DNA of 64,000 bases from Oceanobacillus timonensis. Lineage in GTDB: Bacteria > Bacillota > Bacilli > Bacillales > Amphibacillaceae. Each line of letters opens with the position of its first letter. The first letter of the stretch is position 1. Location: positions 3,520,344 to 3,584,343 of the forward strand of contig NZ_LT800497.1 of assembly GCF_900166635.1 (NCBI RefSeq), given 5' to 3'. The notes beneath the pieces were generated by a model. It ran no database searches, was not told the DNA's origin, and saw nothing but the letters and a program-made list of their open reading frames with translations. The translations under genes and the position numbers were made by a program. This document shows positions 1 to 8,820 of this stretch, piece by piece.

Positions 1-636
1 GAGCTATATTACGCAGGGATTTCACCTACTGGTTTAGATTTGGTAACCCTGCTTTCTTTTGAGGTTTTAGAAATGGATGTTAAAGCTGTATTAGGATATG
101 AAGGACGCGGGCCATCACGAGTTGCATTTGAACAAGGGGAAAGCAATATTGATTATCAAACCACTTCCGCCTACAAAAGCAATGTGGAAAATACAGTAGA
201 AGAAGGGAATGCGGTTCCTTTATATAGTTTAGGGCATGTCGATCAGGACGGTAATCTTATCCGTGATCCACAATTTCCGGAGCTTCCTACCATCGAAGAA
301 ATTTATATTGATATCTATGGAGAAGAACCAAGCGGGGAAGCATGGGAAGCTTATAAACAAACTGTGGCTGTCTCCTATAGTTTAAATAAAGTCATTTGGG
401 TGCACAAAGATGCCCCAGAAAGTTCCGTACAAACACTGCAGCAAGGGATGGAGAACCTCGTTGAGGATACTGGTTTTAAAGATGAATCGGAAGATATTCT
501 TGAAGGATATGATGCTTTTGTGGGAGAGGAATTAAATAACCAAATTGAACAATCTTTCTCCATCTCACCAGATACAAAAAAATGGATTATCGAATATCTG
601 CAAGTCCATTTTGATATTGACATTAACAAGCTATAG
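1..636 (+). CDS. TctC-family tripartite tricarboxylate transporter substrate-binding protein (5' end outside window)
   Basis: The reading frame is open from the first base, so only the C-terminal 211 residues are present; an internal TTG at 40 should not be taken as the start. The visible part, with a VLGYEGRGPSRVAFEQGE stretch, ends as TctC-type extracytoplasmic binding proteins do. These proteins deliver carboxylates to a TctA/TctB membrane pair. TctA follows after 14 bp, TctB after that, and a PrpF-like isomerase closes the run, which supports the family call. The lipoprotein signal expected at the N-terminus lies outside the window. The substrate is unknown. Confidence 0.8.
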   Translation, partial: ELYYAGISPTGLDLVTLLSFEVLEMDVKAVLGYEGRGPSRVAFEQGESNIDYQTTSAYKSNVENTVEEGNAVPLYSLGHVDQDGNLIRDPQFPELPTIEEIYIDIYGEEPSGEAWEAYKQTVAVSYSLNKVIWVHKDAPESSVQTLQQGMENLVEDTGFKDESEDILEGYDAFVGEELNNQIEQSFSISPDTKKWIIEYLQVHFDIDINKL

Positions 637-650
637 AGAGGAGAAATTTC

Positions 651-2135
651 ATGATTGAAAGTGCAATGGAAGCCTTATTAATTGTATTAGATCCTTCAAG
701 GCTAATCTATATGTTTTTAGGTATTGGCATTGGCGTTATTGTTGGATTATTACCAGGTCTAAGCGGGACAGTTGGCATGTCTTTACTGCTTCCTTTCGTT
801 TTCGGACTTGAACCATATGTTGGAATGGCTCTTCTCATTGGAATGATTGCTGTCATTCATACAGGAGATACCTTCCCTTCTATATTATTTGGAATACCAG
901 GAACTTCAGGTTCTCAAGCGACCATTATGGATGGATATCCGTTAACCAAAAAAGGAGAAGCCTCCCGGGCAATGGGTGCATCATTTTTCTCTTCCATGAT
1001 TGGCGGTGTTATTGGCGGCATTGCGCTTTATTTAACGATTCCCTTTGCCAGGCCATTAATTACCTCCTTCAGCTCACCAGAGTTATTCATGTTGACGATG
1101 TTAGGTCTCAGCATGGCGGGATTATTAGCGGGAAAATCACCGATAAAAGGAATTATCTCCGGGATTCTTGGTTTACTTATTGGTGCAGTAGGAAGCGCCC
1201 CGGCCGTTCCTGAATACAGATATACATTTGATACGCTTTATTTAACACAAGGGATATCTTTACCTATTGTAGCAATGGCTATTTTTGCATTCCCAATTCT
1301 TATTACAATGCTGACAGACAAAGGAAGTGTATCCAATCATGCGAAACTGCAAAGCGGTATTTTAAAAGGCGTTATAGACACATTGAGAAATAAATTTTTG
1401 GTATTTCGAAGTGCTGTGATTGGTGCTTTAATAGGTTTTATTCCTGGACTTGGCGGAAGTGTTGTTGATTGGATTGCATATGGCGCAGGACAAAAAACAG
1501 TTAAAGATAATCACTTTGGGAGTGGTGACATCCGTGGTGTGATTGCGCCGGAAAGTGCCAATAACGCAAAAGAAGGCGGTTCTTTAGTTCCAACATTGCT
1601 TTTTGGTATCCCGGGAAGCGGAACGACAGCTATTCTGCTCGGCGGACTGACTCTCATGGGGCTGGAAGCAGGGCCTAAGATGCTGTCGGATGATCTTCCA
1701 GTAACCTTATCTATTGTTTGGACGCTCGTATTTGCAAATATTTTTGGCGCATTATTATGTATGTTGTTAGTTCGCCCTATTTCCAAAATTAGTTTAGTTC
1801 CGGGTGAAAAAATTGTCCCCTTTCTTTTAGTTTTACTAGTCGTTGGCGCCTACCAAAGTACAATGTCATGGGGAGACCTGATTGTATTTGTTATTATCGG
1901 CTTGCTTGGATATGTTATGACTATCTTAGATTGGCCGCGTCCTCCGCTGCTTATTGGTTTTGTACTTGCTCTGCCTGCTGAAAGATACTATTGGATATCT
2001 ATTGAAAGATATGGATGGGAATGGCTTATGAATCCATTAGTCATCATCATTGCTGTTGTTATTATGATTCTTCTTGCAGGCGGGACAATCATGAAACGTG
2101 TAAGCAACAAATACGAAAGTAAGGGAGGAATGTAA
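651..2135 (+). CDS. TctA-family large permease of a tripartite tricarboxylate transporter
   Basis: A 494-residue, very hydrophobic protein of the TctA family (about 500 residues, around 12 membrane segments). It carries the two related glycine/proline-rich motifs typical of the family, GLLPGLSGTVG near residue 32 and GFIPGLGGSVVDW near 263, plus LLFGIPGSGTTAILLGG near 320. It forms the translocation channel driven by an ion gradient, with TctB and the TctC binding protein. The ATG at 651 has a GAGGAG site just upstream. It sits 14 bp after TctC and 1 bp before TctB, so it is surely cotranscribed with them. Confidence 0.93.
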   Translation: MIESAMEALLIVLDPSRLIYMFLGIGIGVIVGLLPGLSGTVGMSLLLPFVFGLEPYVGMALLIGMIAVIHTGDTFPSILFGIPGTSGSQATIMDGYPLTKKGEASRAMGASFFSSMIGGVIGGIALYLTIPFARPLITSFSSPELFMLTMLGLSMAGLLAGKSPIKGIISGILGLLIGAVGSAPAVPEYRYTFDTLYLTQGISLPIVAMAIFAFPILITMLTDKGSVSNHAKLQSGILKGVIDTLRNKFLVFRSAVIGALIGFIPGLGGSVVDWIAYGAGQKTVKDNHFGSGDIRGVIAPESANNAKEGGSLVPTLLFGIPGSGTTAILLGGLTLMGLEAGPKMLSDDLPVTLSIVWTLVFANIFGALLCMLLVRPISKISLVPGEKIVPFLLVLLVVGAYQSTMSWGDLIVFVIIGLLGYVMTILDWPRPPLLIGFVLALPAERYYWISIERYGWEWLMNPLVIIIAVVIMILLAGGTIMKRVSNKYESKGGM

Positions 2136-2136
2136 A

Positions 2137-2580
2137 ATGAACAGAGATTATCTCAATCTTATTTTCAGCGGATTTCTTTTTCTCTTATTTACACTTACTT
2201 TGATTGAAGCATTAACATTCAGTCAACTGGCACAGTTTTTTCCACTTTATATCTCTATTGCCGGAGCAATATTAACGTTTATTTACTTCATCACACAAGT
2301 GCTGACAATTTATAAGCAAAAGAAAGAAGAAGGAAATGTAACAATCATCCCTTTGTTGCAACCGCTTAAATATATTGGATGGATAGTTGGTTACTTACTA
2401 CTTGTTTTTCTAACAGGATTATTACTGGCAACTACTATATTCTTATTTATATTCTTGATTTTTGAATCAAAAATGAAACTGATTTCGGCAGGGATTTCTG
2501 TAGCTTGTGTACTTATCGGTATCTCCTTGCTGAGTTCAGCTCTTGATATCTATTGGCCGACAAATTTATTAGGATTTTAA
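2137..2580 (+). CDS. TctB-family small permease of a tripartite tricarboxylate transporter
   Basis: A 147-residue protein with four predicted membrane helices and a charged loop (KQKKEEGN) between helices 2 and 3, as expected for TctB (about 150 residues). Sequence conservation is low in this family, so the call rests mainly on size, topology and position directly after TctA. A strong AAGGAGGA site precedes the ATG. It is thought to be a membrane partner required by TctA for transport; the ligand of this particular system cannot be read from the sequence. Confidence 0.88.
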   Translation: MNRDYLNLIFSGFLFLLFTLTLIEALTFSQLAQFFPLYISIAGAILTFIYFITQVLTIYKQKKEEGNVTIIPLLQPLKYIGWIVGYLLLVFLTGLLLATTIFLFIFLIFESKMKLISAGISVACVLIGISLLSSALDIYWPTNLLGF

Positions 2581-2600
2581 TTATATAGGGAGGATTATTT

Positions 2601-3764
2601 GTGAGAGACTATGAAAAAATACGTTCAGCAATCATTCGCGGCGGAACAAGCAAAGGTGTTTTCATTTTAAAGAATGATTTGCCTGCCGATCCAGAATGGA
2701 GAGACAAAGTAATTCTTTCCATCTATGGCGGGTATGATGAAAGACAAATTGATGGGCTAGGAGGAGCTGATTCACTTACAAGCAAACTGGCAATTATAAG
2801 CGTTTCTCCTCGTCCAGATGCTGATATCGAATTCACATTCGGGCAGGTTGGTATTGGAACAGGAAAAATTGATTATAACTCCAATTGCGGTAATATTCTA
2901 AGTGGCGTAGGACCCTTTGCTGTCGATGAAGGTCTGGTTGCTGTACAAAAACCATATACAAAAGTACGTATTTTTAATACAAATACAAACACGATTATTG
3001 AGGCTAATGTACCCGTCGACTCTGGAAAATCTATATCTAAAGGAAATTATACTATCGACGGTGTACCTGGAAAAGGAGCGAAAATAGTTTTAAATTTCCT
3101 CCATGCCGATGGCTCGAAAACTGGGAAGCTCTTTCCTACAGGTAACCGAAAAGAGGTCCTCCATACGAAAGCTGGAAATTTTGATGTCAGTATCGTTGAT
3201 GTAGCTGCACCAGTAGTATTTGTTCAAGCGGAACAAATGGGACTTCGTGGAACTGAGCTGCATCCTGACTTAACAGCGGATCAGCTGCATACTTTGGAAA
3301 CAATCCGTTCATCTGCGGCTAGAGAAATTGGATTTGTTACAAGAGCGGAGGAAGCGACAAAAGTAACTCCTTCCAGCCCTAAAATTGTTATTGTTTCCCC
3401 GGCCCAGACATATACCACTATAGCTGGAGAGACCATAGAGCATCAAACAATTCATTTAACAGCTCGCGCGATGTCAATGCAGAAAATGCATAAAACATTC
3501 CCAGTTACTGGCGGGATTTGTACAGCAACAGCTGCAAAATTAAAAGGTACCATTGTTTATGAATGCTGCAACAATCCTCATCATGACGAGATTATGATCG
3601 GTCACCCATCTGGTTCGATGGAATTTTCGATTAGATGTAAGGATAAGGGGCAACAGGTGGAATTTGACAAAACAGCTGTGGCAAGGACTTCCCGCCGTCT
3701 AATGGAGGGATATGCTTATGTTCCAAAAGAATTATTCCGGAATGAAGCGGAATCCGTTTATTAA
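2601..3764 (+). CDS. PrpF/AcnD-accessory family isomerase (DUF453), 4-oxalomesaconate tautomerase / methylaconitate isomerase-like
   Basis: A 387-residue protein starting at GTG behind AGGGAGG. It shows PrpF-family features: RGGTSKGVF near the N-terminus, GGADSLTSKLAI near residue 55, the cysteine motif NCGNILSGVGPFA near 94, TGGICTATAAKLKG near 302 and HPSGSM near 334. Known members move a double bond or a proton in unsaturated tricarboxylates (2-methylaconitate, oxalomesaconate, aconitate). Being the last gene of the TctC-A-B run suggests it acts on the imported acid, for example an aconitate-like compound. That substrate is inference. A hairpin terminator follows. Confidence 0.88.
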   Translation: MRDYEKIRSAIIRGGTSKGVFILKNDLPADPEWRDKVILSIYGGYDERQIDGLGGADSLTSKLAIISVSPRPDADIEFTFGQVGIGTGKIDYNSNCGNILSGVGPFAVDEGLVAVQKPYTKVRIFNTNTNTIIEANVPVDSGKSISKGNYTIDGVPGKGAKIVLNFLHADGSKTGKLFPTGNRKEVLHTKAGNFDVSIVDVAAPVVFVQAEQMGLRGTELHPDLTADQLHTLETIRSSAAREIGFVTRAEEATKVTPSSPKIVIVSPAQTYTTIAGETIEHQTIHLTARAMSMQKMHKTFPVTGGICTATAAKLKGTIVYECCNNPHHDEIMIGHPSGSMEFSIRCKDKGQQVEFDKTAVARTSRRLMEGYAYVPKELFRNEAESVY

Positions 3765-3826
3765 TTATGACTGGAACTAAAATCATAAGAACAAAATTTT
3801 AAAACAGCTTATTAATGCTTCATCCA

Positions 3827-3887
3827 TAAAAAATCCAAACGTCGATTTATCACATCACATTCAGTGAAAATCCGTTTGGATTTTTTT
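3827..3887 (+). terminator. terminator after the TctCAB-prpF-like operon
   Basis: AAAAATCCAAACG and CGTTTGGATTTTTTT form a 13-bp stem closing a loop of about 32 nt, with a T-run on the plus strand. It lies between the convergent PrpF-like and PepSY genes and may also serve the minus strand. Confidence 0.75.
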
Positions 3888-3896
3888 ATGATATTT

Positions 3897-4526
3897 TTAA
3901 TCATCTATATCAATTTCCAACGAAATAATATTACCCGTATAGGCATTAATTTCAATCGTTGCTTCGTCTTCTCCATCAACCATTTCAATCTCATAAACTA
4001 AAATGTCGTCATCCGAATCCATTTCCAGATCAATGACTTCCCCGGAAAATTCTTTTTTGGCAATTTCCATTGCTTCTTCATGGGATATCACAGCATTATT
4101 TTCTGTCGATTGATTATTAGAAGAATCCGCTTGTTTTTCTTCATCTGTTTCCGAGTTATTCTTTGATTCCGGATTCTCCTTAACGTCTTCCTCTTGATGC
4201 TCCTTGTCTTTTCCAGTCGCTTCCTCTTCATTTTTCGCCGTTCTTTCCACGGTTGTCAGATCAATAATCTGCCCTGTATCTCCATTTAATTTTAAGGAAT
4301 AGACGCCTTGGTCTTGCGTAACTTCCATCTGATAAACCGGCTCACCGTTCTCAACATTCAACGCAGGTTCCGTATGTTGACCAGGATATTGAGCGCTGAC
4401 AAATTCACTGATTTCCTCCGAGCTAAGATCCGGATTAGAAGATGTCGCGTTTGTCTGATATACGGTTAAACCAACGATACCAAACACAACCAGGCCACTA
4501 ATTGCCCAGATTATTTTCTTCCGCAC
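3897..4526 (-). CDS. YkoI-like PepSY-domain membrane-anchored protein
   Basis: 209 residues: an N-terminal signal anchor (residues 5-24, after MRKK), then two PepSY-like domains (about 35-90 and 145-207) separated by a highly charged, Glu/Asn-rich linker (about 95-140). Each domain ends in the family's TGQIIDL / TGNIISLEID type strand. PepSY proteins act outside the membrane, often as inhibitors or sensors next to signalling genes. It is the third gene after a response regulator and histidine kinase, the same order as ykoG-ykoH-ykoI of Bacillus subtilis. A role in modulating that kinase is inference. Confidence 0.82.
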   Translation of the reverse strand: MRKKIIWAISGLVVFGIVGLTVYQTNATSSNPDLSSEEISEFVSAQYPGQHTEPALNVENGEPVYQMEVTQDQGVYSLKLNGDTGQIIDLTTVERTAKNEEEATGKDKEHQEEDVKENPESKNNSETDEEKQADSSNNQSTENNAVISHEEAMEIAKKEFSGEVIDLEMDSDDDILVYEIEMVDGEDEATIEINAYTGNIISLEIDIDD

Positions 4527-4613
4527 GTCTTATCCCTCCTTCCCCTATAGTATAAACGGTACTTTTTATGAATCCATGATAATTCAATTAGAAATTGATG
4601 AGAATGAAAAAGT

Positions 4614-6008
4614 TTATTTTACAAGTGTCCATATAAATGTAGAACCTTGCCCAACTTCACTTTCCACAGTGATTTCCCCGCCGTGTATCTCAATAATTTC
4701 TTTGGCAATCGCTAAACCTAGTCCGGTTCCTCCAGTTTCACGATTTCTCGCCCGGTCAACACGGTAGAAACGGTCAAATATCTTTTCCTGTTCTTCCGGA
4801 GCAATCCCTTCCCCATCATCTTTAAATTGAATTTGGATTTTCTCTGTATCTATACGCATCTTTATCAAAATAGCTTCTTCACTATATTTCAATGCATTTT
4901 CAATTAATATATAGGGAATTTGTTTGATTTGATCGATATTTCCAAAGGTTGTATAGTTGCCTGCTTCTGCATCAAAATGGATTTTCCGATCGGGATATGC
5001 TTTTTGGAATGTCTGGATAACCTGTTCTATGATCTCCCGTATATTTACTTCTTGTTGCTGGCTCTCATTTTTATGCTTTGCTAATAATAGCATCTGTCCT
5101 ACAAGCTTTTGCATACGATCAGCCTCTGAATCGATTGCGCTTACTGATTCATCTAATAATTCCGGACGCTTCTTCCCTTGACGCTCAATAAGCTGAGCGT
5201 AACTTTTTATAATTTGAATCGGCGTTTTTAGTTCATGGGATGCATTGGACACAAAGGCTTCCTGCTTCTCAAAGTTTTCTTTTAAGGAATCAATCATTTC
5301 ATTAAATGTGGTTTCCATTTCATAAATCTCGTCTTTGGAACGTTTTTTTACGTCACTTTTTTCCCAATTCTCATCTTTGAAACGACTTTCTATATCAATC
5401 TTCTGCCAATTTTTATTATGGATGTTCCGCCGCATCGTATCTTTTAACTTTTGAATGGGGGTTAACAGGAAACGACTCAGGACAATACTTGCTATAACCG
5501 TTGGAATCAATAGCACAGCACTGGAGAAGAGAAGAACGTATGTTAATGATCCTATTGTTTCATCAAAATAAACCAATTCATTCGCTATCTGAACAGTAAC
5601 AATATCGCCATTTTCCCAGATGATTGGCTTTTCAATCATAGCAAAATTATTCCCTGCTTTATCCTGAACAATATCGCTTGTCTCTGATGTTGTATAGTTT
5701 ACTCTTAAATCCGTATAACGTTGTGATTTTGTTTGTACAGGCATCACATCATTTTCTGATTCATTTATCATTCGTATGATTCCGTTCGCTGGTAGGTAAG
5801 CTTTTAATAAATCACCCATTTCCTCTTCCGATAAGGAGTTATTTTCAGCAACGGCTTCTACTAATGCGTCTGCCTGTACGTGGAGCTGGTCAATCTCCCC
5901 ATTGGAAGCAGCCCGGTAAAACAAAAAGTAAATCGCCGTATGTGAAATAGCAATCACTAAAAACATAAAGACAGATGAAAATAAAATAATTTTTTTACGT
6001 AATGTCAT
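4614..6008 (-). CDS. YkoH-like sensor histidine kinase with a duplicated HAMP segment
   Basis: 464 residues: membrane helix at about 7-30, extracytoplasmic sensor to about 152, second helix about 155-178, HAMP, dimerisation domain with phospho-acceptor histidine in NASHELKTPIQ (H258), and a C-terminal ATPase with N box ENALKYS, G1 DDGEGIAP, F box FDRFYR and G2 GGTGLGLAI. It phosphorylates the adjacent regulator. Its ATG overlaps the regulator's stop as ATGA, so the pair is translationally coupled. Residues 200-213 and 214-227 are a 14-residue tandem duplication in the HAMP region. The signal is unknown. Confidence 0.92.
   Translation of the reverse strand: MTLRKKIILFSSVFMFLVIAISHTAIYFLFYRAASNGEIDQLHVQADALVEAVAENNSLSEEEMGDLLKAYLPANGIIRMINESENDVMPVQTKSQRYTDLRVNYTTSETSDIVQDKAGNNFAMIEKPIIWENGDIVTVQIANELVYFDETIGSLTYVLLFSSAVLLIPTVIASIVLSRFLLTPIQKLKDTMRRNIHNKNWQKIDIESRFKDENWEKSDVKKRSKDEIYEMETTFNEMIDSLKENFEKQEAFVSNASHELKTPIQIIKSYAQLIERQGKKRPELLDESVSAIDSEADRMQKLVGQMLLLAKHKNESQQQEVNIREIIEQVIQTFQKAYPDRKIHFDAEAGNYTTFGNIDQIKQIPYILIENALKYSEEAILIKMRIDTEKIQIQFKDDGEGIAPEEQEKIFDRFYRVDRARNRETGGTGLGLAIAKEIIEIHGGEITVESEVGQGSTFIWTLVK
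5328..5411 (-). repeat. 42-bp tandem duplication inside the HAMP coding region
   Basis: On the minus strand 5411-5370 and 5369-5328 encode NWQKIDIESRFKDE and NWEKSDVKKRSKDE. The two 14-residue units share 9 positions and are in direct tandem. The insert length equals two heptads, so the coiled-coil phase through the linker would be preserved. Confidence 0.8.
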
Positions 6009-6694
6009 TGGCTTGCTTCCTTAATGGAGTAGCCTACTCCGCGTACCGTTTGAATATATGCTTTATCATATCCTTTATCTACCTTTTGGCGCAGGTAGCG
6101 GATATAGACATCCACTACATTTGTTTCCCCAATATAGTCAAAACCCCAGACTTTTTCAATTAACTGTTCGCGCGTGAGTACCCTATTTTTATTTTCTAAT
6201 AAACAAACTAATAAATCGTATTCCCGCGGGGTCAGTTCAATTGGTTCATCTGAACGAGTAACTTCATACGCCGCCGTATCTACTTGTAAATCCCCCACCT
6301 GCAATGTCTCCTTATTGGAGGTAACCTGCACGGTTTTACGTAAATTTGCACGAATCCGGGCCAGCAGTTCTTCAATTTGAAACGGTTTTGTAATATAATC
6401 ATTTGCCCCAAGATCAAGACCATTTACTTTATCATATACTTCATCACGCGCAGTCAACAAAATTACCGGAGTATTATTTTCCTGCCTGCGTATTCTTCTT
6501 AACACTTCTAAACCGCTTAATTCAGGTATCATAATATCTAATAAAATAAGTGCCCATGTTTCTGCTTCTATATATTCCAACGCTTGTTTGCCATCTGCTG
6601 CTACCGTTGTTTCATAGCCTTCATAATCTAATTCCAACTGCAAAACACGGCTGATTTTCTGTTCATCCTCTACAATTAATATCCGTTCTCCCAT
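6005..6694 (-). CDS. YkoG-like OmpR-family response regulator
   Basis: 229 residues. The receiver domain (1-118) shows the acidic pair ED near the N-terminus, the phospho-acceptor Asp in LILLDIMIPE, the Thr in LLTARDE and the Lys in ITKPF. The winged-helix DNA-binding domain (about 128-226) has the OmpR-type ELTPREYDLLVCLL and TVRGVGYSI stretches. It is first in the regulator-kinase-PepSY run and overlaps the kinase start by 4 bp. A GGAG site precedes the ATG. Targets are not visible, though autoregulation and control of the PepSY gene are usual in such loci. Confidence 0.92.
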   Translation of the reverse strand: MGERILIVEDEQKISRVLQLELDYEGYETTVAADGKQALEYIEAETWALILLDIMIPELSGLEVLRRIRRQENNTPVILLTARDEVYDKVNGLDLGANDYITKPFQIEELLARIRANLRKTVQVTSNKETLQVGDLQVDTAAYEVTRSDEPIELTPREYDLLVCLLENKNRVLTREQLIEKVWGFDYIGETNVVDVYIRYLRQKVDKGYDKAYIQTVRGVGYSIKEASQ

Positions 6695-6730
6695 TAGCCT
6701 ACTCCTTTCATTAAAAATGATGGTACAAAA

Positions 6731-6872
6731 AAACTGTCCCCAAATAGCTGCATGAACAATAACGTTCGTTAACCGTTCTACTTCATAAATTAAAACTACC
6801 TTTTCATAGGAGTTTTACGGATAACTTATCTAAAGAAAACGGATTTTCGTTCAATCGCTTTGGAGACAGTTT
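6731..6872 (-). terminator. long-range inverted repeat with T-run between the thioredoxin-like and regulator genes
   Basis: AAACTGTCCCCAAA (6731-6744) and TTTGGAGACAGTTT (6859-6872) pair at 13 of 14 positions across a 114-nt loop. Read on the minus strand, the stem ends in seven Ts, so it could terminate the upstream DUF368-thioredoxin transcript just before the response regulator. The loop is much longer than in an ordinary terminator, so it could equally be the ends of a small mobile repeat. Apart from this, 6695-6908 shows nothing recognisable. Confidence 0.45.
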
Positions 6873-6908
6873 ATCTCATGCATGGATAAAAATCACATGC
6901 ACAACTGC

Positions 6909-7229
6909 TTAGCCTAAATGCTGTTTTAAGAAATCTGTAACAGATTCCGGTGTTTTCGTATCGGCACTATGCTGATGTGCAATTTTTTCTCCATTTTGAA
7001 ATAGAAGAATGCTTGGTATACCCATCACTTCATATTTTTCAGCTAATCCGGATACTTCATCACTATTTACTTCATACCAGTCATAGCTTTCAAATTCTTC
7101 CATAACTTCACCAATAAACATATCCATCCGCTTACAATCCGGACACCAGTCCGCGAAGAATTTTATGATAACAGGTTTTTCACTTTGAATGATTTCTTGA
7201 AATGCTGCTTCTGTTTGAATTGCTTGCAT
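6909..7229 (-). CDS. thioredoxin-family protein (YdbP-like)
   Basis: 106 residues with a thioredoxin fold. The redox site is WCPDCKRM (Cys at about 29 and 32), a CPDC variant of the usual CGPC, and the cis-proline motif is MGIPSILLF. There is no signal peptide, so it is cytoplasmic. It probably reduces disulfides or acts in thiol homeostasis; the redox partner is unknown. It follows the DUF368 gene by 22 bp, with its own AGGATTGGAGAG ribosome site, so the two are likely cotranscribed. I see no functional link between them beyond position. Confidence 0.88.
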   Translation of the reverse strand: MQAIQTEAAFQEIIQSEKPVIIKFFADWCPDCKRMDMFIGEVMEEFESYDWYEVNSDEVSGLAEKYEVMGIPSILLFQNGEKIAHQHSADTKTPESVTDFLKQHLG

Positions 7230-7251
7230 GATTATCTCTCCAATCCTTATG

Positions 7252-8064
7252 TTATTTATATTCTAATCTCCCTAATGCCAATGCTGCAATTAATCCGCCT
7301 ATAAATAAAAGAACACATACAATGATACTGCCGATACCTGCAGGAATACCTGGAAATACGATGGTAACGGCACCGATAACAAGTCCGATAATAATGGCAT
7401 AGGTACTTGTGAAATAATTTCTTAAAAAGTAAGCAATTATCTTACTCATGGTAATAAATCCAAGTGCAATCCCAGCACCTGCCACAATGATAACAGAAAA
7501 CTGAAAATTACTGATTGCAGCCATTATTGTCGGGTATACACCGAGCAACATCATGATCATCGAGCCACTAATCCCCGGAACAATCATGACACCGCTGCCG
7601 ATAAATCCTGCTATAAACAATAAGATATAGGTATTTGTACTAATATCTTGTATAACCTGTCCTTCATTCGGATTTAAAATTCCTAATCCACCAACTATAA
7701 CGAACCCGATAATCAGCAGTATATACTGCTTTCCCTGAAATTTTGTTTTTCCTTCTGCTTTTTGGTATAAGTAAGGAATCACACCAATGACCAGTCCCAA
7801 AAAGAAAAATTGTGTCTGCATTGGAAAGTGCTTAAATAACCAATCAACCACTCTGGCAAATAAGAAAATGGCCGTGACCATTCCAATCCCTAAAGGTACC
7901 AGAAAGCTCAGATGCTTCTGCCAATCCTTACTGAAAAAACCGCTGATAGCTTCAATCAAACGTTCATAAATACCTAACAGGACAGCAATAGTCCCCCCGC
8001 TTATACCGGGGACAACTTCCACTGACCCCATTATTAAACCACGATATAAATTTCTCCACTCCAT
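7252..8064 (-). CDS. DUF368 membrane protein (PopT-type undecaprenyl phosphate translocase candidate)
   Basis: 270 residues, polytopic, with a repeated half-motif: VVPGISGGT near residue 17 and IVPGISGSM near 161. This pair of re-entrant-like motifs is the signature of DUF368. Members in Vibrio cholerae and Staphylococcus aureus (PopT) have been reported to recycle undecaprenyl phosphate across the membrane for cell-wall synthesis; assigning that role here is by family only. The ATG at 8064 follows GAAGGAG. It leads the two-gene unit with the thioredoxin-like gene. Confidence 0.85.
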   Translation of the reverse strand: MEWRNLYRGLIMGSVEVVPGISGGTIAVLLGIYERLIEAISGFFSKDWQKHLSFLVPLGIGMVTAIFLFARVVDWLFKHFPMQTQFFFLGLVIGVIPYLYQKAEGKTKFQGKQYILLIIGFVIVGGLGILNPNEGQVIQDISTNTYILLFIAGFIGSGVMIVPGISGSMIMMLLGVYPTIMAAISNFQFSVIIVAGAGIALGFITMSKIIAYFLRNYFTSTYAIIIGLVIGAVTIVFPGIPAGIGSIIVCVLLFIGGLIAALALGRLEYK

Positions 8065-8335
8065 GTATTCTTTTTCTCCTTCATATTCATCGCTACGGAA
8101 TCATTTTATCAAAAGTAATCCGAAAAAGACACTTTGTGAAAAAGATTTATTACTATTTAAAAGTTTCTTTTGAAAAAATGACGAAAACATGAATGGATAA
8201 GTACTTTTATCATGACGATATTACATAAATCCTTTATAATGACTGTATAAATTAAAATACACAGAGAAAAACTATAGAATAATCCTTGTTTATTTTCATA
8301 TGTATGATTGTGTCCATTTTTTAGGGGGAAGAAAG

Positions 8336-8527
8336 ATGAAACGGTATTTAACACTAATCCTGTTTGCTTTAAGCATTCTGATTATCTACATTGGCTCCAA
8401 ACTGCAACTTTATTGGAGCGGCGTTGCTGCATGGGGGCTTGCTCTAGTGTGTCTTATTTTTGCAGTATACTATTCGAAGTACATTCCAAACGAAAAAAAC
8501 TCCCGAAAGAAAAAGAAGGAAGTATAA
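8336..8527 (+). CDS. small two-helix membrane protein, unknown function
   Basis: 63 residues starting at an ATG 9 nt after AGGGGG; an upstream in-frame ATG at 8300 has no ribosome site. Two hydrophobic segments (about 4-20 and 26-45) are followed by a very basic tail (NSRKKKKEV), giving a likely tail facing the cytoplasm. A terminator overlaps its stop codon, which supports it as a real single-gene transcript. I do not recognise the family. Confidence 0.7.
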   Translation: MKRYLTLILFALSILIIYIGSKLQLYWSGVAAWGLALVCLIFAVYYSKYIPNEKNSRKKKKEV

Positions 8528-8566
8528 AATCTCCCGTTTTTCATTGCGCTGACGAGGAGATTTTTT
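8526..8566 (+). terminator. terminator of the 63-residue membrane protein gene
   Basis: AAAATCTCC and GGAGATTTTTT form the stem and T-run, overlapping the stop codon. The stretch 8567-8749 beyond it holds only a weak inverted repeat (TTTTCAGA/TCTGAAA, 8601-8631) and no gene that I can support. Confidence 0.75.
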
Positions 8567-8749
8567 ATATGATGCATTGCCCCGTTTTTCATATATGAAC
8601 GCTTTTCAGATGCAATGAAAATGCCTCTGAAAGCATCCGCCAGACTGATAACACGAAGTCCTGTCTCCAAAACTGCCATCCGCAGCACCTATACGTTACT
8701 GCAGGCTGGTTATCATTTGAAAAGCTAAATGAAGATCATGGCAGTTACC

Positions 8750-8820
8750 TGCCTGCAAAAATGATTGGTGCTACGCTTACTCGCCCCACCGAAAATATTG
8801 GCAACTTTTTGAACACACAT
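8750..8820. mobile_element. remnant of the MITE-like repeat seen at 26985-27324
   Basis: 8770-8797 matches the internal TACTCGCCCCACCG segment of the intact copy (27110-27123), and 8806-8818 (CTTTTTGAACACA) matches its terminal inverted repeat. The rest of the element is lost. The left limit is uncertain. Confidence 0.55.
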
